From NCBI GenBank assembly GCA_002682825.1, contig NOKP01000057.1, forward strand, positions 1-64,000: a DNA stretch of 64,000 nucleotides, written 5' to 3'. The stretch's first letter is position 1; the number at the start of each line of letters is the position of its first letter. Under the pieces are notes generated by a model. It worked only from the letters and a program-made list of their open reading frames with translations. It ran no database searches and had not been told where the DNA came from. The position numbers were made by a program, and so were the translations under genes. Origin of the DNA: Neonectria sp. B-13 (Eukaryota; Ascomycota; Sordariomycetes; Hypocreales; Nectriaceae). Below are positions 11,121-22,057 of this stretch, piece after piece.

Positions 11121-12773
11121 ATGGCTGCCCACCAACTTCCCGATACGGTCGCGGCCTACGTCAATGGCCGCCTTTCAACCAAACAAATTCAGTTTCCAAA
11201 GACGCCAATTTTCACCGATGCCTTCATGCCGGCACGATTCGAAGCAAACCTCGAAGAAGTTGAAACTGAAGGCATTATCCCAAACTCAATCAACGGGACA
11301 TACTTCAGCATGCAGATGGACCACCATATGCCTCCTAAGTTCGAGAACGACATTGTATTCAATGGAGACGGCATCGTTAGCTCCTTTCGAATCTTCAATG
11401 GCCATGTTGATTGGAAGCGTCGATTTGTGCGCACTGATCGCTTCAAAGCCGAGTCACAGGCCCGCAAAGCCCTTTTTGGGAGATACCGCAATCCTTACAC
11501 AGACGATGATTCGGTCAGGGGCATGGTTCGTACAGCAGCAAACACGAACATCGTTTTTTGGCGTGGCGTAATGCTTGCGCTGAAGGAGGACGGGCCGCCT
11601 TTCGCTCTGGATCCGGTCACTCTCGAAACCCTTGGCCGTTACGATTTCGAGGGTCAAATTCTTTCGCCTGTCTTCACCGCCCATCCAAAGGGTGATCCAG
11701 AAACGGGTGAATTGTTGTGCTTTGGTTATCAAGCTGGAGGTGATGGGCAGTGCGCTTCTACAGAACTCGTCTTTTATACGCTCACAGCCGATGGCAAGAA
11801 GACTCACGAGGTGTGGTTCGAAATGCCGTATGCCGGCTTTATTCACGATTTTGGCTTCACGGATGATTGGATTATCTTTCCTCTTAGTCCCCTCAAGGCT
11901 GATTTCGAGAGGATTAAGCAAGGTGGGACATACTGGGCGTGGGATCCAGAGGACTTTTCCTACTTCGGAATTGCTCCAAGACGCAATGCTAAGCGTGAAG
12001 ATATTGTATGGATCAAGGCGAAGAACAGCTTCCAGGGCCATGTGGCAGGAACATATCAGAAAGATAACAAGCTGATCTTCGATATAACCATGGCCGATGA
12101 TAACATTTTCTATTGGTTCCCCGAGGCGCACGTTTCCGCAGATGCTTTCCCTCAACCACGTCCATTCAAAGCTCCTATGTCAAGATATGAGTTTGATCTC
12201 AAAGACTTTTCAAAGAACGACATGATTGAGCCGACCAAAACTCAGCATTTTCTGGCAGAGTTTGCACGCATTGACGAACGTTTTATGGGCAAGCCTTACA
12301 ACCAGTACTGGGCTCTCGGCACCGATCCAACCAAGCCCTTCGAGGTCGAAAAGTGCGGGATTCCCGCGATGGGCGTTTGGAACACATTGCTCCATTACAA
12401 CTGGGAAACCGGCAAAGAGGACTCATGGTGGGTTGGGCCAACTAGCCAGCTGGAGGAGCCGTGTTTTGTTCCAGCATCACCCTCTTCACCGGAAGGGGAT
12501 GGGTATTTAGTTGTGGTCATTGATCGCCTCGATGTGATGCGCCAGGATGTTGCCATTTTCAGAGCTCAAAAGGTCTCAGAGGGGCCAATCGGCTTCATTC
12601 ACCTCCCCCTTAGACCTCGACGTGGATTCCACGGCAATTTTGTCGATTATACTGATATCAAGGAGTTTTGTGACCGCCGAGAGCTTGGGGGAGATATTGG
12701 CCCGGCCCAGCCGGCTCAGAAACCGCTGCCCTGGCAGGTGGCTTATGCGGCAGAGTTGGAAAAGCGAAATTGA
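11121..12773 (+). CDS. carotenoid-oxygenase-family dioxygenase (CCD / stilbene-cleaving type)
   Basis: Intronless, 550 residues, the usual length for the RPE65/carotenoid cleavage dioxygenase family (PF03055). All four iron-ligand histidines are visible in family context: H188 (FTAHPKGD), H242 (GFIHDFG), H307 (FQGHVAG) and H504 (RGFHGNF). The early 'SINGTYFSMQMDHHMPP' and 'NGDGIVSSFRI' strands are also typical. These enzymes use Fe(II) and O2 to cleave one C=C bond. Fungal members cleave carotenoids, or 4-hydroxystilbenes and 4-hydroxystyryl compounds (lignostilbene, resveratrol, isoeugenol types). The neighbouring phenol-oxidising flavoenzyme favours a phenylpropenoid or stilbene-like substrate over a carotenoid; that is inference. 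It is convergent with the oxidase gene. No transit or signal peptide is obvious. Confidence 0.92.
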   Translation: MAAHQLPDTVAAYVNGRLSTKQIQFPKTPIFTDAFMPARFEANLEEVETEGIIPNSINGTYFSMQMDHHMPPKFENDIVFNGDGIVSSFRIFNGHVDWKRRFVRTDRFKAESQARKALFGRYRNPYTDDDSVRGMVRTAANTNIVFWRGVMLALKEDGPPFALDPVTLETLGRYDFEGQILSPVFTAHPKGDPETGELLCFGYQAGGDGQCASTELVFYTLTADGKKTHEVWFEMPYAGFIHDFGFTDDWIIFPLSPLKADFERIKQGGTYWAWDPEDFSYFGIAPRRNAKREDIVWIKAKNSFQGHVAGTYQKDNKLIFDITMADDNIFYWFPEAHVSADAFPQPRPFKAPMSRYEFDLKDFSKNDMIEPTKTQHFLAEFARIDERFMGKPYNQYWALGTDPTKPFEVEKCGIPAMGVWNTLLHYNWETGKEDSWWVGPTSQLEEPCFVPASPSSPEGDGYLVVVIDRLDVMRQDVAIFRAQKVSEGPIGFIHLPLRPRRGFHGNFVDYTDIKEFCDRRELGGDIGPAQPAQKPLPWQVAYAAELEKRN

Positions 12774-13386
12774 CGACACGGCCAATGAATCGCTAGGAAT
12801 TATCGTTCTTTACTAGCACTTGCTTGATGGTGTTTGATTCAGTATCTTCATGCTCTTAGGACAAGATTGTGTGGTGTAAAGGCTATATATTAGCATACCT
12901 CCTTACGGCGAACTTTAACTAGGAAATGAGAATCATCACTGCGATATGAACTGGCTACCTTCACTCGACCCCTCAATAAATGCTGACTTGTATTTTGAAT
13001 CCTAAGAGCGCTACGAAGTCTGTAAGCAAATATTCAAGATACCCAAGTTCCCTTGGTAAAATCACAATGGCGAAGTAAATTATTCATGTGATAGTGGGAG
13101 GTTTTAGTTTCAATTAGATGAGATGCTGAAACTATTATTTTTAGTACTTGTCTACAAGAAGCACTAGTTGAGAAGGACAATTTTGCTAGGAAGAGGATAT
13201 ATTTAAATAAGATTTTATTGCAGCGTACATTACAGTCATTGACGTCTCATCCCTATTTGCGACTCTTCAAGGTTAATAAAACTGGAGTGAAGCGAGAACT
13301 AATATCTACAGAGCTCTGTATTTAAACATAACTTCTTAAAAACAGACTATGCATTGTATCCAACGTCCGCACCCATTCAAATTTCA
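12774..13386. other. convergent intergenic region
   Basis: 613 bp between two converging genes, the 3' ends of the dioxygenase and the oxidase. AT-rich; no gene seen. It should contain both polyadenylation sites. Confidence 0.5.
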
Positions 13387-15209
13387 TTAAAGATGTTCCA
13401 TGGGCTTCTCAAAATCCGAATTGGAAGGCCAGATGCCCGATTTACCTGGCGAGAGAATACCGTTTGGATCTGTCGCGTCTTTGAGCAAAGTCGTGTATTT
13501 GCGGAGTGAGTGGTTGTTGAAATTGAATTGCGCCGCGACGTCGTCCATATAATCGAGATGGGTGCGATACTCTGTGTAGCCATGCTTGGCGGCCAAGTTG
13601 AACAGCTTGCGGAATGTCTGACGGACCTTTTGGGTCTGGCCGGGTAAGAAATTGATCAACGAAATCGCGTATACGAAACGCTCGGTAATATGGATATCGC
13701 CAAAGTTGTTGACATCTTCTCCATCCAGAATTTCCTCGGCTTCCATGTAATAATCATTCAACTCTTTCGCTCCGGCAGGCAGGATGGGCGAGAAAGTGAC
13801 ATGACCTCGTCCCGATCCATCCGCGAAAAATCGTTTCAGGGTTTGCATCGTGGGCACGCCCGATTGGGGGATCTCATGCTCGGGCATCACCGACGCCTTC
13901 AAAGCCTCACCAGGCACTCCAGGCCACGAAGTGTAAGTAATCTTTGCGCCTGGGATTGCTGAGATAGCGCGCTTGATCGATGCGAGCTGTGCCGGTACGA
14001 CCTCAGTCGTCCCGAAGAGGGCAAAGAAGGCTAGCCAGTGGCCCCATCCCTGCTCGACTCGAATTTCTTCCTTGAGCTTCTTGGGCAGAGCCCGTGCCTG
14101 CAGCACGAACGGCAAAACCCGTTCTAGGACCTTGGGGTCTTTGCTTCTCAAACACTGGCGGTAGACGTCTGTTATAGACGGAGCATTGCCGATAATTCTT
14201 TTGCGATAGAGGTCTGAGAGAAGAGCCGTCAAGGGACCAAGATCTTCTCGCTCCTCTATGCTTACCTCACAGGTCATGAAAGCTTCTGGTGCTGGGTATA
14301 GGTGCACACCAATCTTCGTAACTATACCTAGTTTGCAATGTTAAAATTTGTCATGGTTTTCTGCTTCGCAGCCTTAGAGGGACGACTAACCAAGGTTCGA
14401 CTGAAAGAATAGTCCATCAATGGATGGTCCAAAACCACTATGTGCAACATTAGCAGCGCGAAATATAGGGGTTTTAGGCAATAAGCACGTACCCTTTGTG
14501 CAAGGGCCAGAGTTTACTATCGCTCATGGCACCCATGCCGGATCTTATGATCTCTCCAGTGGGAGTGACCACCTCTAGGCCGCACTGGTTTTGGGAATGT
14601 TCGCCAGTCACGCCGTGCCCATAGCCACGATCAAGGCAATTTCCTAAGACCGAACCCCAGCCTATTCCTGGGGCTGACATCCATAGCTTGAGACCACGTT
14701 TCTGGATGGCATCGTAGAGGTCAAGGAATGACACGCCGGGCTCAAGGATTGCATACGCATACTGCTCGTTGATTTCAATAATCCTGTCCATCCGATGCAG
14801 GTCTAGAATGACACTGCCGTCAACAAGAGGCGAAGATCCCCCATAGCTGTGACGTTGAAGCTCAGTTAACTCTGATCATTTTCCAGAAGATGGAACTCAA
14901 CTAAGACATAACTTACCCAAGGTTCTTGCCCCTCGAAAAAGTCCAGAGGGGAATCTTGAACCGATTGGCAGCTTCCAGCACAGCTGAGACTTGCTCTGTG
15001 CTGTTTGGCCTGACAGCACCGCTTGCGGTTCGTACGTCGCCGGTAGCAAAGGGGTCAATGTAGGCATGATCGCCTTTCAAACCCTCCAAGGCGCCGGTAG
15101 TATTGTCTCTCGACACGTTTGCCTTCCCAACGACGCTCTCAACATGTTCAAAGAAATCATGTAGAGTAACTTCCGTTACACCTCTGGGCAAGACACGTTT
15201 CGAGGCCAT
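13387..15209 (-). CDS. vanillyl-alcohol-oxidase-like FAD oxidase
   Basis: Four exons: 15209-14917, 14846-14493, 14437-14391 and 14327-13387. Introns are 70, 55 and 63 bp; the product is 544 residues (549 if the in-frame ATG at 15224 is used). It matches the VAO/4-cresol oxidising family: FAD-binding PP-loop region 'FSRGKNLGYGGSSP', 'GSVLGN', and a C-terminal 'EYRTHL...DPNGILSPGKSGIWP'. Equivalents of VAO catalytic residues by manual alignment: Tyr108 = Y99, His422 (covalent FAD) = H407 in GHVTFSP, Tyr503/Arg504 = Y485/R486. Asp170, the acid that acts on the quinone methide, is replaced by G158, and Thr457 is replaced by D442. It probably oxidises a 4-alkyl- or 4-alkenylphenol; the cell location is not evident. 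Divergent from the CocE-type hydrolase gene. Confidence 0.9.
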
Positions 15210-15340
15210 GATTGGATTTTGCACAGTGTATCCAATTCGAGGAGGTTACTGTTAAAGAGTTGGTGTAAGTCTTTTTGAACTTTTTGAGAATACGACTTTG
15301 TTTTGGTTAGAATTGATGCATGGCAATATCTCTTATTAAA

Positions 15341-15348
15341 GTATATAG
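15341..15348 (-). promoter_or_regulatory. TATA-like box of the oxidase gene
   Basis: Reads CTATATAC on the minus strand, about 130 bp before the ATG at 15209. Confidence 0.35.
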
Positions 15349-15784
15349 GACAATCTGAGTGGTCTGCTCCACTCACCCTTGCCGGGATTCGGCTGCCAAT
15401 ACGCAACCCGTGGCCTCCGCGCTGCCGTGATTGAATAAGTATGTCGGCATTATTCCTCCGCGTCTTCATGGTGTAGATTATACGACAAGGTCCTCGGTAC
15501 GCAGATTCCGGGACGTTTCCCTTTTTTCTTTTTTCTTTGCCGTGGCGGAAATTTGTGGCCTTGGTCTCAACAAGTGAAATTGTTTGTGGAGGCACCATGC
15601 CGAGACTGCCGGAATGATCATTCCGCCCTTGACCAACCGCAATTTCTAACTTGGGTCTAGAAACGGGGGGGCATGGTTCCGTAGCGCCTTCGGGTTCCGT
15701 GCGGGGTTCCAAAGCACAATGGGTCGGCTCACCGCATAAGCCGAAAACCTCATTGAAAGCCACTCGACACGGAGAAGGACGCTG

Positions 15785-15793
15785 CTATATAAA
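15785..15793 (+). promoter_or_regulatory. TATA-like box of the hydrolase gene
   Basis: CTATATAAA, about 90 bp before the ATG at 15882. Confidence 0.45.
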
Positions 15794-15881
15794 CATGTAT
15801 TGATACCTATCTAAGTTCAGCTTTATCTACATCCTTGTATTAATTCTAAGCTTGGCTATACCAACCATCCATTTGTTTATC

Positions 15882-17740
15882 ATGGCTTCTACGAAATCTC
15901 CTCTGACTTTCGGCAAGGCCTTACAAGACCCCGTTGCCTTTGGGCTTCCACCGCCCAAGTATCGAAAGGAAGTCGAGGATGGTATGATAATAGAACGAGA
16001 TGTCGCAATCCCTTTGAGAACGGGCCGCAGCGTTTTCGCTGATATCTATCGCCCGGAGAAAGAGGAGATAAAAGTTGCTCCCTTGATCGCTTGGACGGTA
16101 AGTAAATGTGCCCCCGCGGTCTTTAGCGCAGGGAATTGACTTGCAACAGCCTTACGGAAAGCATGGAGGTCTTATGTTACACCAGTTGTTTCCAAACTGC
16201 GGTGTGAAAGACTCCTGGATCTCCAAATTCACTCCATTTGAGGCTCCCGATCCAGCGTATTGGACAAAGCGCGGGTACGCTGTGGTCGCAATTGACATCC
16301 CCGGATCCTGGACTGGAGAAGGGCGCGTCACATACACAGACGGCACCACGGAGGCAGAAGCGTTCTACGACTCGATTGAGTATATTGCTAAGCTTTCATG
16401 GAGCAATGGCAAAGTGGGACTCAGTGGCGTCTCATACCTTGCTGTTATGCAGTGGCATGTCGCGGCTATGAATCCTCCTAGTCTGGCTGCTATTCACCCA
16501 AATGAGGGTTGGACGGACTTTTATCGAGAAGTCGCCCGCCATGGAGGCATTCCTTGCACAGGATTCTTTTCATACCTCTGTGATCGCTGGAACGTCTCAA
16601 TCAATGAGGTCGAGCAGATCAAGCAGGAAGTAAAGGACCATCCGTTGTTCGACGAAGTCTGGGAAACCAAAAGAGCCAAGTTGGACCGCATCACGGTGCC
16701 TGCTTTGGTTACGGCGAGCTACACTGATCAGGGTCTTCATACCAGAGGAACATTTGAAGGCTTCAAGAAAATCCAAAGTCAAGATAAGTGGCTCCTAACA
16801 CACCGAAAGAAGAAATGGGAATTTTACTACACACCCGAGATTGTGGAGCGACAACGGGCGTTTTTCGACAAATACCTGCTAGGTAAGGATCGAACAGGAA
16901 TTGAGAATTGGCCACGAGTCTTGATGCAGGTACCTACCGGTCTAAATCAAGCCGAGTGGCGGGAAGAAACGGCGTGGCCGCTCAAGAGGCAGATCCTCAC
17001 CCCCTTTTATCTGGATGCTGCATCTCATTCCTTACACACGACACCACCAACCTCTCGCGGGCAGACAGAATACCAAAGCATGGGTAGCCATCCCACGCAT
17101 ACTCGTCAGGTTTTTGATGTCAAATTTGACCAAAAGACCGAAATCACTGGCCACATCTCTGCGAAATTGTTCATGGAAACATCGGCCGGGACCGATATGG
17201 ATGTGTTTGTCGCCATTTACAAACTTGATACTGAAGGAAGATTCGTCCCTCAAACTATCTGGGCTGTGTATGCAACCCTAGCCGCTTCCCCGCGAGTGTC
17301 TGGCCTATTGCTAACCTCTACACGCAGATTTGAGGATGGCCCTGTGTGTCTCGGTTGGCTCCGCGCGTCTCATCGTGAACTTGATCCCGAGCTTTCCACG
17401 CCAGAGCAGCCAATATTACTACACAAGCGCCATCTGCCAGTCAAACCAAGTGAAATCATCGAAATGAATATCGAGCTCTTGACATCATCAATGACGTATC
17501 TACCTGGCGAAACTCTTCGTTTCGTTGTGCAAGGAACAGACATCTACGTGAGTGGTAGCTGCTTCTGCTAGCTACAAAGCGGTGACTAACAATACGCGCA
17601 TACAGAGAGTTCGTTGGAAGGAGGAGACTCCAGATCTCGTTACTAAGCATGAAGGAGACCAAAGCAATGAAGGATATCATACTATCCATACCGGAGGGAA
17701 TTCCATGTCGCAACTGTTACTACCAGTTATTCCCACTTGA
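15882..17740 (+). CDS. CocE/NonD-family serine hydrolase
   Basis: Four exons: 15882-16097, 16150-17267, 17328-17547 and 17606-17740. Introns are 52, 60 and 58 bp; the product is 562 residues. It is an alpha/beta hydrolase of the X-Pro dipeptidyl-peptidase/cocaine-esterase family: 'TPYGKHGG' near the oxyanion side, nucleophile S167 in GLSGVSYLAV, a probable acid in 'SYTDQGLHTRGT', a probable His in 'LLTHRKKKWEFYY', then the jelly-roll C-terminal domain ending 'IHTGG...LLLPVIP'. Family members cleave esters or amides. Here it may remove an acyl group from a pathway intermediate; this is inferred from its position only. The second intron is 60 bp with no stop codon, so retaining it would add 20 residues without a frame change. 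No signal peptide. Confidence 0.88.
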
Positions 17741-19898
17741 AGCCATGCAAGGCCTCTTTCAACGAAGCAAAGATTCTAGGTCGTCGTTTAAAATTGAAGT
17801 AATTTTCCTCTATTCCTACGGACCTAGCAGCGCACGAGTCATAGGCTTTTGTCGAGCAGAAGAAGAGGGGCATGGCCAATTGACACAACTTTGGCGGGTG
17901 CGATAGGTCTCTGGGATACGGCGGTGAGCATGTCATGGTGGCGGCTCCTCCTGTTTCCAGCGAGGGATCTGTGTAGTAGATGATCACGTGTTTCCCGCCC
18001 GTTGCTAGGTAGGATTGCTCCCGTAACACAGTTCCAACAGACTTCGTCCCAGTCTTCATTTCTAATCGAAGTTGCTGTTTATACACTGCAAACTATGAAG
18101 GAAGAGCAGAGGAGAAGAGGGGAAGGCAGTTGGGGAACGGGGTCGCGGGGGATACGGATGTTCATCAAGGCATCATGAATCAAAGTAGGTTTAGCATGCA
18201 TATAGATTCTCCACCAACTCAGCCTAACACCGGATTTACATTATGGCTCCCCTTCCTAGAATGCTGATATTATCATTTAACATCTTGATCCTTTCTAGTT
18301 TTTAGTGATGATCGCCTCCATCCGCGACCATATTTTGATGTCGGGGCTGGCATTACTAGCTATCCAAGAGGACACATTGTCTATCATCATACGGCACTGT
18401 ACTATGTATGTATACACCTTCTTGCTCTCTAACAGCCGTCTTTGGGAAGCTTAGTCGCTCAATGAGGCCTAAGGAGGTGCTGTAGGAAGGCTTGCGCTGT
18501 CTGTTAAAATCATTGATAGAAATGAAAGACCTTGAATGTGGATATAATTCAGCTTAGTCAAATAGTTATGGAAAGATCAAGTACGATAATGAAGTTAGAC
18601 TGTGGGTTGCAATATGAGTGTTAATGTGCTGTTTTATTTTTAGACAATAGTATATTCATTTCCTGATCGTATTGAACGGAGCCCGGAACCTATACAGCCC
18701 TTAGGTATTGAAATCAAAAGTTAAGTTAGGGAAGACATTAATGCTTGGACATTTTCCTTTATCGAATTATATAATATTCATTTAGTGTATCCTTATTGTT
18801 GACTTTTAATTCATTTCAGCTAATACAAGCTTAACTATTCTCCACTTGAGCATTTTATGCTTTCTAGTCCTGAAATGTAAGTTCTTCCTAGCGAATAACG
18901 TAGAGCTATCTAGGTACTACTGGAATGTCTAGAGCAAAACTGATAGGATTGAAGTAGAGTTGTAAAATACTAATAATAGATAGCCTCTCTTTTCCAAGTC
19001 TTGAATGCTTGCTCCCTTGAAAGACAAAGAGGAACTTCACCAGAGCTGAGCTCACGCAGCACGGGCGTTGGTGGACAGTTGACTTGATGCGTTACAAACC
19101 CGCTCTCCAAGTCGATTAAGTACAGTTGCTATATTTATATAGGGTAATTCCCTTCGGCCCTCTTATAGACAAATTGCTAGTCCTTGAAGGAAAGCTTGTA
19201 ATAATGAATATAATATCTAGTAAGAGCTAAAGAAATAGTACGGTAGATGTAGCTTCTATATACTATATAACTAAATACAACCTAAGATGTAATAGCTAGG
19301 ATAGAGTGAGTGCATATTTGAGCTTATATAGTTAAGTTAAGTTCGGATTCTATTATTATAAAGACTCTTACTATTTATGTTGTAATATCTCTATTCAGGC
19401 TGTAGTCACATGCTCAGAGAATAATTTCCATCGCATTTGTCATCTTCCCTCTTTAACACCTAAGTAACTATGGGCAGTAGGAAACATGATTCATACATCA
19501 TAAATACAATAGCAGTCAGCATGATGCATTGTAATTTATGATCTAGCTAGAGGCATGTCAGTCTTAAAAGAGGCCATATTTAACCCAACCCAGCTGCTAA
19601 CTAGGCTTCCAGTGCGGCTGCTACTGTAGCTAGGATAGCTATGCAGCTGGGATGACTTCTTTTATAGCAGCCGAGGGGTTACAACTGCAGTGCTCTGCTG
19701 CGACCTCGATTGTGACCCTTGACCTTTGGTGTTGTAATGATGGTGGTTATGTGATGTAGATGCTAGATGAATCATCTACGAAGAATAAGTGGGTTATAGC
19801 CCGAATAGAGATATCACACAGCCCAAATAGCAAGAGTCTTATAAAATTCAATCTTAACCTTTATATCACTACCAACTATCCTAAGCTGCATTTCATCC
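17741..19898. other. intergenic, AT-rich in its second half
   Basis: 2.1 kb between the hydrolase and the isocyanide synthase (a 119-codon minus-strand frame at 17727-18086 has no recognisable motif). The stretch 18500-19700 is AT-rich with many TA steps, possibly a mild RIP remnant. No gene supported. Confidence 0.45.
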
Positions 19899-22057
19899 TC
19901 AGTCGAAGTGAATCCTCCAGAGCTCTCTGTCGCAACCAGCCTTGAAGTCACTACGCGTATGCATAGTGAGGATGTTGTCATTGGCAAGAAGATCCCCCTC
20001 CTGCCAACCGTGGTAATATGCAACTCTTCGGTCATGCAACAGCTGCTGTAGCTGGTTGCGGATTTCCACCTGAGTCTCGGGAGTCTGGTTGTCTATGTTG
20101 ACATAGGTGGCCTCAAACTTGGTCTTGGACTCCGGCCAATGCTCGTGGTACCGCAAGCAAGGAACGCCTGTCGTGGGATGGTCGACTATTAGCGGGAGGC
20201 CAGAAAGGGTTGTGTTTTCGAAACCCGATGTCGAGACGGTCCACGTCTGCTTCTTGAGAAAGTCTAGCGGTAGGCTGCGTGGAAGGTTCTTGAAGACAAG
20301 TGTGGAAGACGAAAAGAGGGTAAATCCCGTGTTCGTGGGCGACGGTGTTACCGCTGTAAAGAACTGAAACCTGGTTTTATTTTTAGCGAGCTGTTCGCTG
20401 AACTTTGTAGCGATGATCTGTGGGGAGGAAAAGGAAATGCCGACAGCCTGCTGCTTACCTGGGCAGGATAGAAACCCTCTGTGCAATAACCTCCTCCGTA
20501 ACTCTGTCCTCTGTCTTGAAAAGACCATCATAGTGGAATGGCATCCATTCAGAAGAAAGAACATTGTTAAGACCGCGAGTGTCCGCGCCCCTGTCTTTCA
20601 CCTCCAAAACCAGCCCGAACTTCCAGGTGAGCGGTGTCCCAAATTCCTTGGCCTTGTTGATAAACAGCCCACGGTCCGTGGTTTTAGAGAAGCCTCGTAA
20701 AACGACAGGGCTGTTTATCTCTGAGAGGGCCCGGACTTTGAGCACATCAATGTCTCCAATGGACATGCTCTTTGCACCAGCCGCAGGGCGGATGATGAGG
20801 CCAGCTGGATAAATTGGCTCGCAGCTCACTGGACCGCTCGCACAACTGAGGAGCTCGCTCTTCTCGCGAAAATGGGACGGTCGATTCTCGTTGTCGAGTA
20901 CTAGCTCCATTCTAGGATCGTTTCGGAAAGTCTCAGCATGTCCCGTAGTAACGGTACCGTCAAGCTTGAACGCGATGGTACAGTGCCAGGGAGTGGTAAA
21001 GCTCGTGTCCGTGGGCAAAAGACTAATTGACACCTTGGATTGCCCCGTGGACTGATGGATCGAAAGGCGGATGTAGTCTCCAAAGTTTTCGCGAACAGCT
21101 CGAGCAAACGCCTAATTAGAAATATATTAGTATTACTGAGTACTTCAAGACGACAAGGCTGGAGGCGGTTCACTTGGCCACGAATGAGCATCTGTTTCGC
21201 AATCGTCTCGATACCCTTCTTGAATTTCGACTTGCTATACGAAGGGCTGACCGGATACGTGTTGGCCAAGTCTACTTCAAGAAACTTGAGATAGCCGCGA
21301 TAAGTTAAGCGGGTATCCTCGTCTTCAGCAATCTTGGCAGACACGTCGAAATCTTGCGAGCCAAAGTGATTCATTAGCGCACGTCGAAAATTTGTGGCGT
21401 TGGCAGTGTAGGAGATGAGGTCAAGCTTAGGAGGCAAGGTAAGTGGAACCAGATCTCCGAGTCGCGAGAATCCGATGTGGTGAAATCCTTTGCTGATGGC
21501 AAGGTCTCGTAGGCCTTCACCGTACGCCCAAACGTCAGAGTCTGGGACGCCTAGTAAATCTGCATAGTAAGGAGGGTACTGTTAGCGTAAAGCTGTAAAC
21601 TAGACAAACTGATTTCAAGAATCATACCATTGTAAACGATTCCATCCGAGATAATGACGAGCTTGGCGCCGGGTGGATACACGTCCTGTATACCAGCACA
21701 CAGGCCATTGAGGTGAGCCAAAGCAAATTCCTCGGCTTTGTCCGGCAATTTACCCAACACTTTGGCAACGCTGTTGGGGGACTTGAACGGGAAGGCCGGG
21801 ATACACATCATGATGGGTTTGTTCTCCTTGACCTGGCCGTAGGTGAGAGCCAAGATCCAGAGAAGACCTTCGTCAGAGTTCTGATGCTGAGGCTCTTCAA
21901 AGCTCCTCTGGATCTTGTAACGGTAGATGATCTCGAGAATCTTGGTCGCGGTTTCAAGATGAGATTCGGTTATGATCCCCCTGGGCAAGGAGATCGTGAC
22001 GAGATCATGAGCAACCATCTGCACAGGGGCAGGAGTGACAGTTTGTGTGGAAAGCAT
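19899..22057 (-). CDS. isocyanide synthase fused to Fe(II)/2OG dioxygenase
   Basis: Four exons: 22057-21628, 21559-21174, 21111-20459 and 20370-19899. Introns are 68, 62 and 88 bp; the product is 646 residues. Residues about 20-340 are the DIT1/PvcA isocyanide-synthase domain (PF05141 type): 'IPAFPFKSPNSVAKVLGKLPDKAEE', 'LNGLCAGIQDVYPPGAK' and 'ISDGIVYNDLLGVPDSDVWAYGEGLR'. Residues about 380-646 are a TauD-type dioxygenase with H465-Y-D467, distal H627 and 2OG-binding R642. Family members turn the amino group of an amino acid, often L-Tyr or L-Trp, into an isonitrile; the dioxygenase part usually performs oxidative decarboxylation or desaturation to a vinyl isonitrile. Both halves keep their key residues. 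Such two-domain enzymes anchor fungal isocyanide clusters, and isonitriles often bind copper. Divergent from the FAD monooxygenase. Confidence 0.92.

Larger units (their letters stand above)
15210..15881. promoter_or_regulatory. bidirectional promoter region, oxidase and hydrolase
   Basis: About 670 bp between the divergent start codons of the VAO-like oxidase and the hydrolase. Each side has a TATA-like box at a plausible distance, so co-expression from a shared control region is likely. Confidence 0.45.

Noticed and set aside
14560..14600. The Glu in the TGEHSQ stretch of the VAO-like protein as the Asp170 equivalent
   Set aside because: Counting from the Tyr108 equivalent places Asp170 in the APGIGWG segment, where the residue is Gly; the TGEH Glu is some 20 residues further on.
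17727..18086. 119-codon minus-strand frame after the hydrolase gene
   Set aside because: No domain, no promoter context, and it overlaps the 3' end of the hydrolase.
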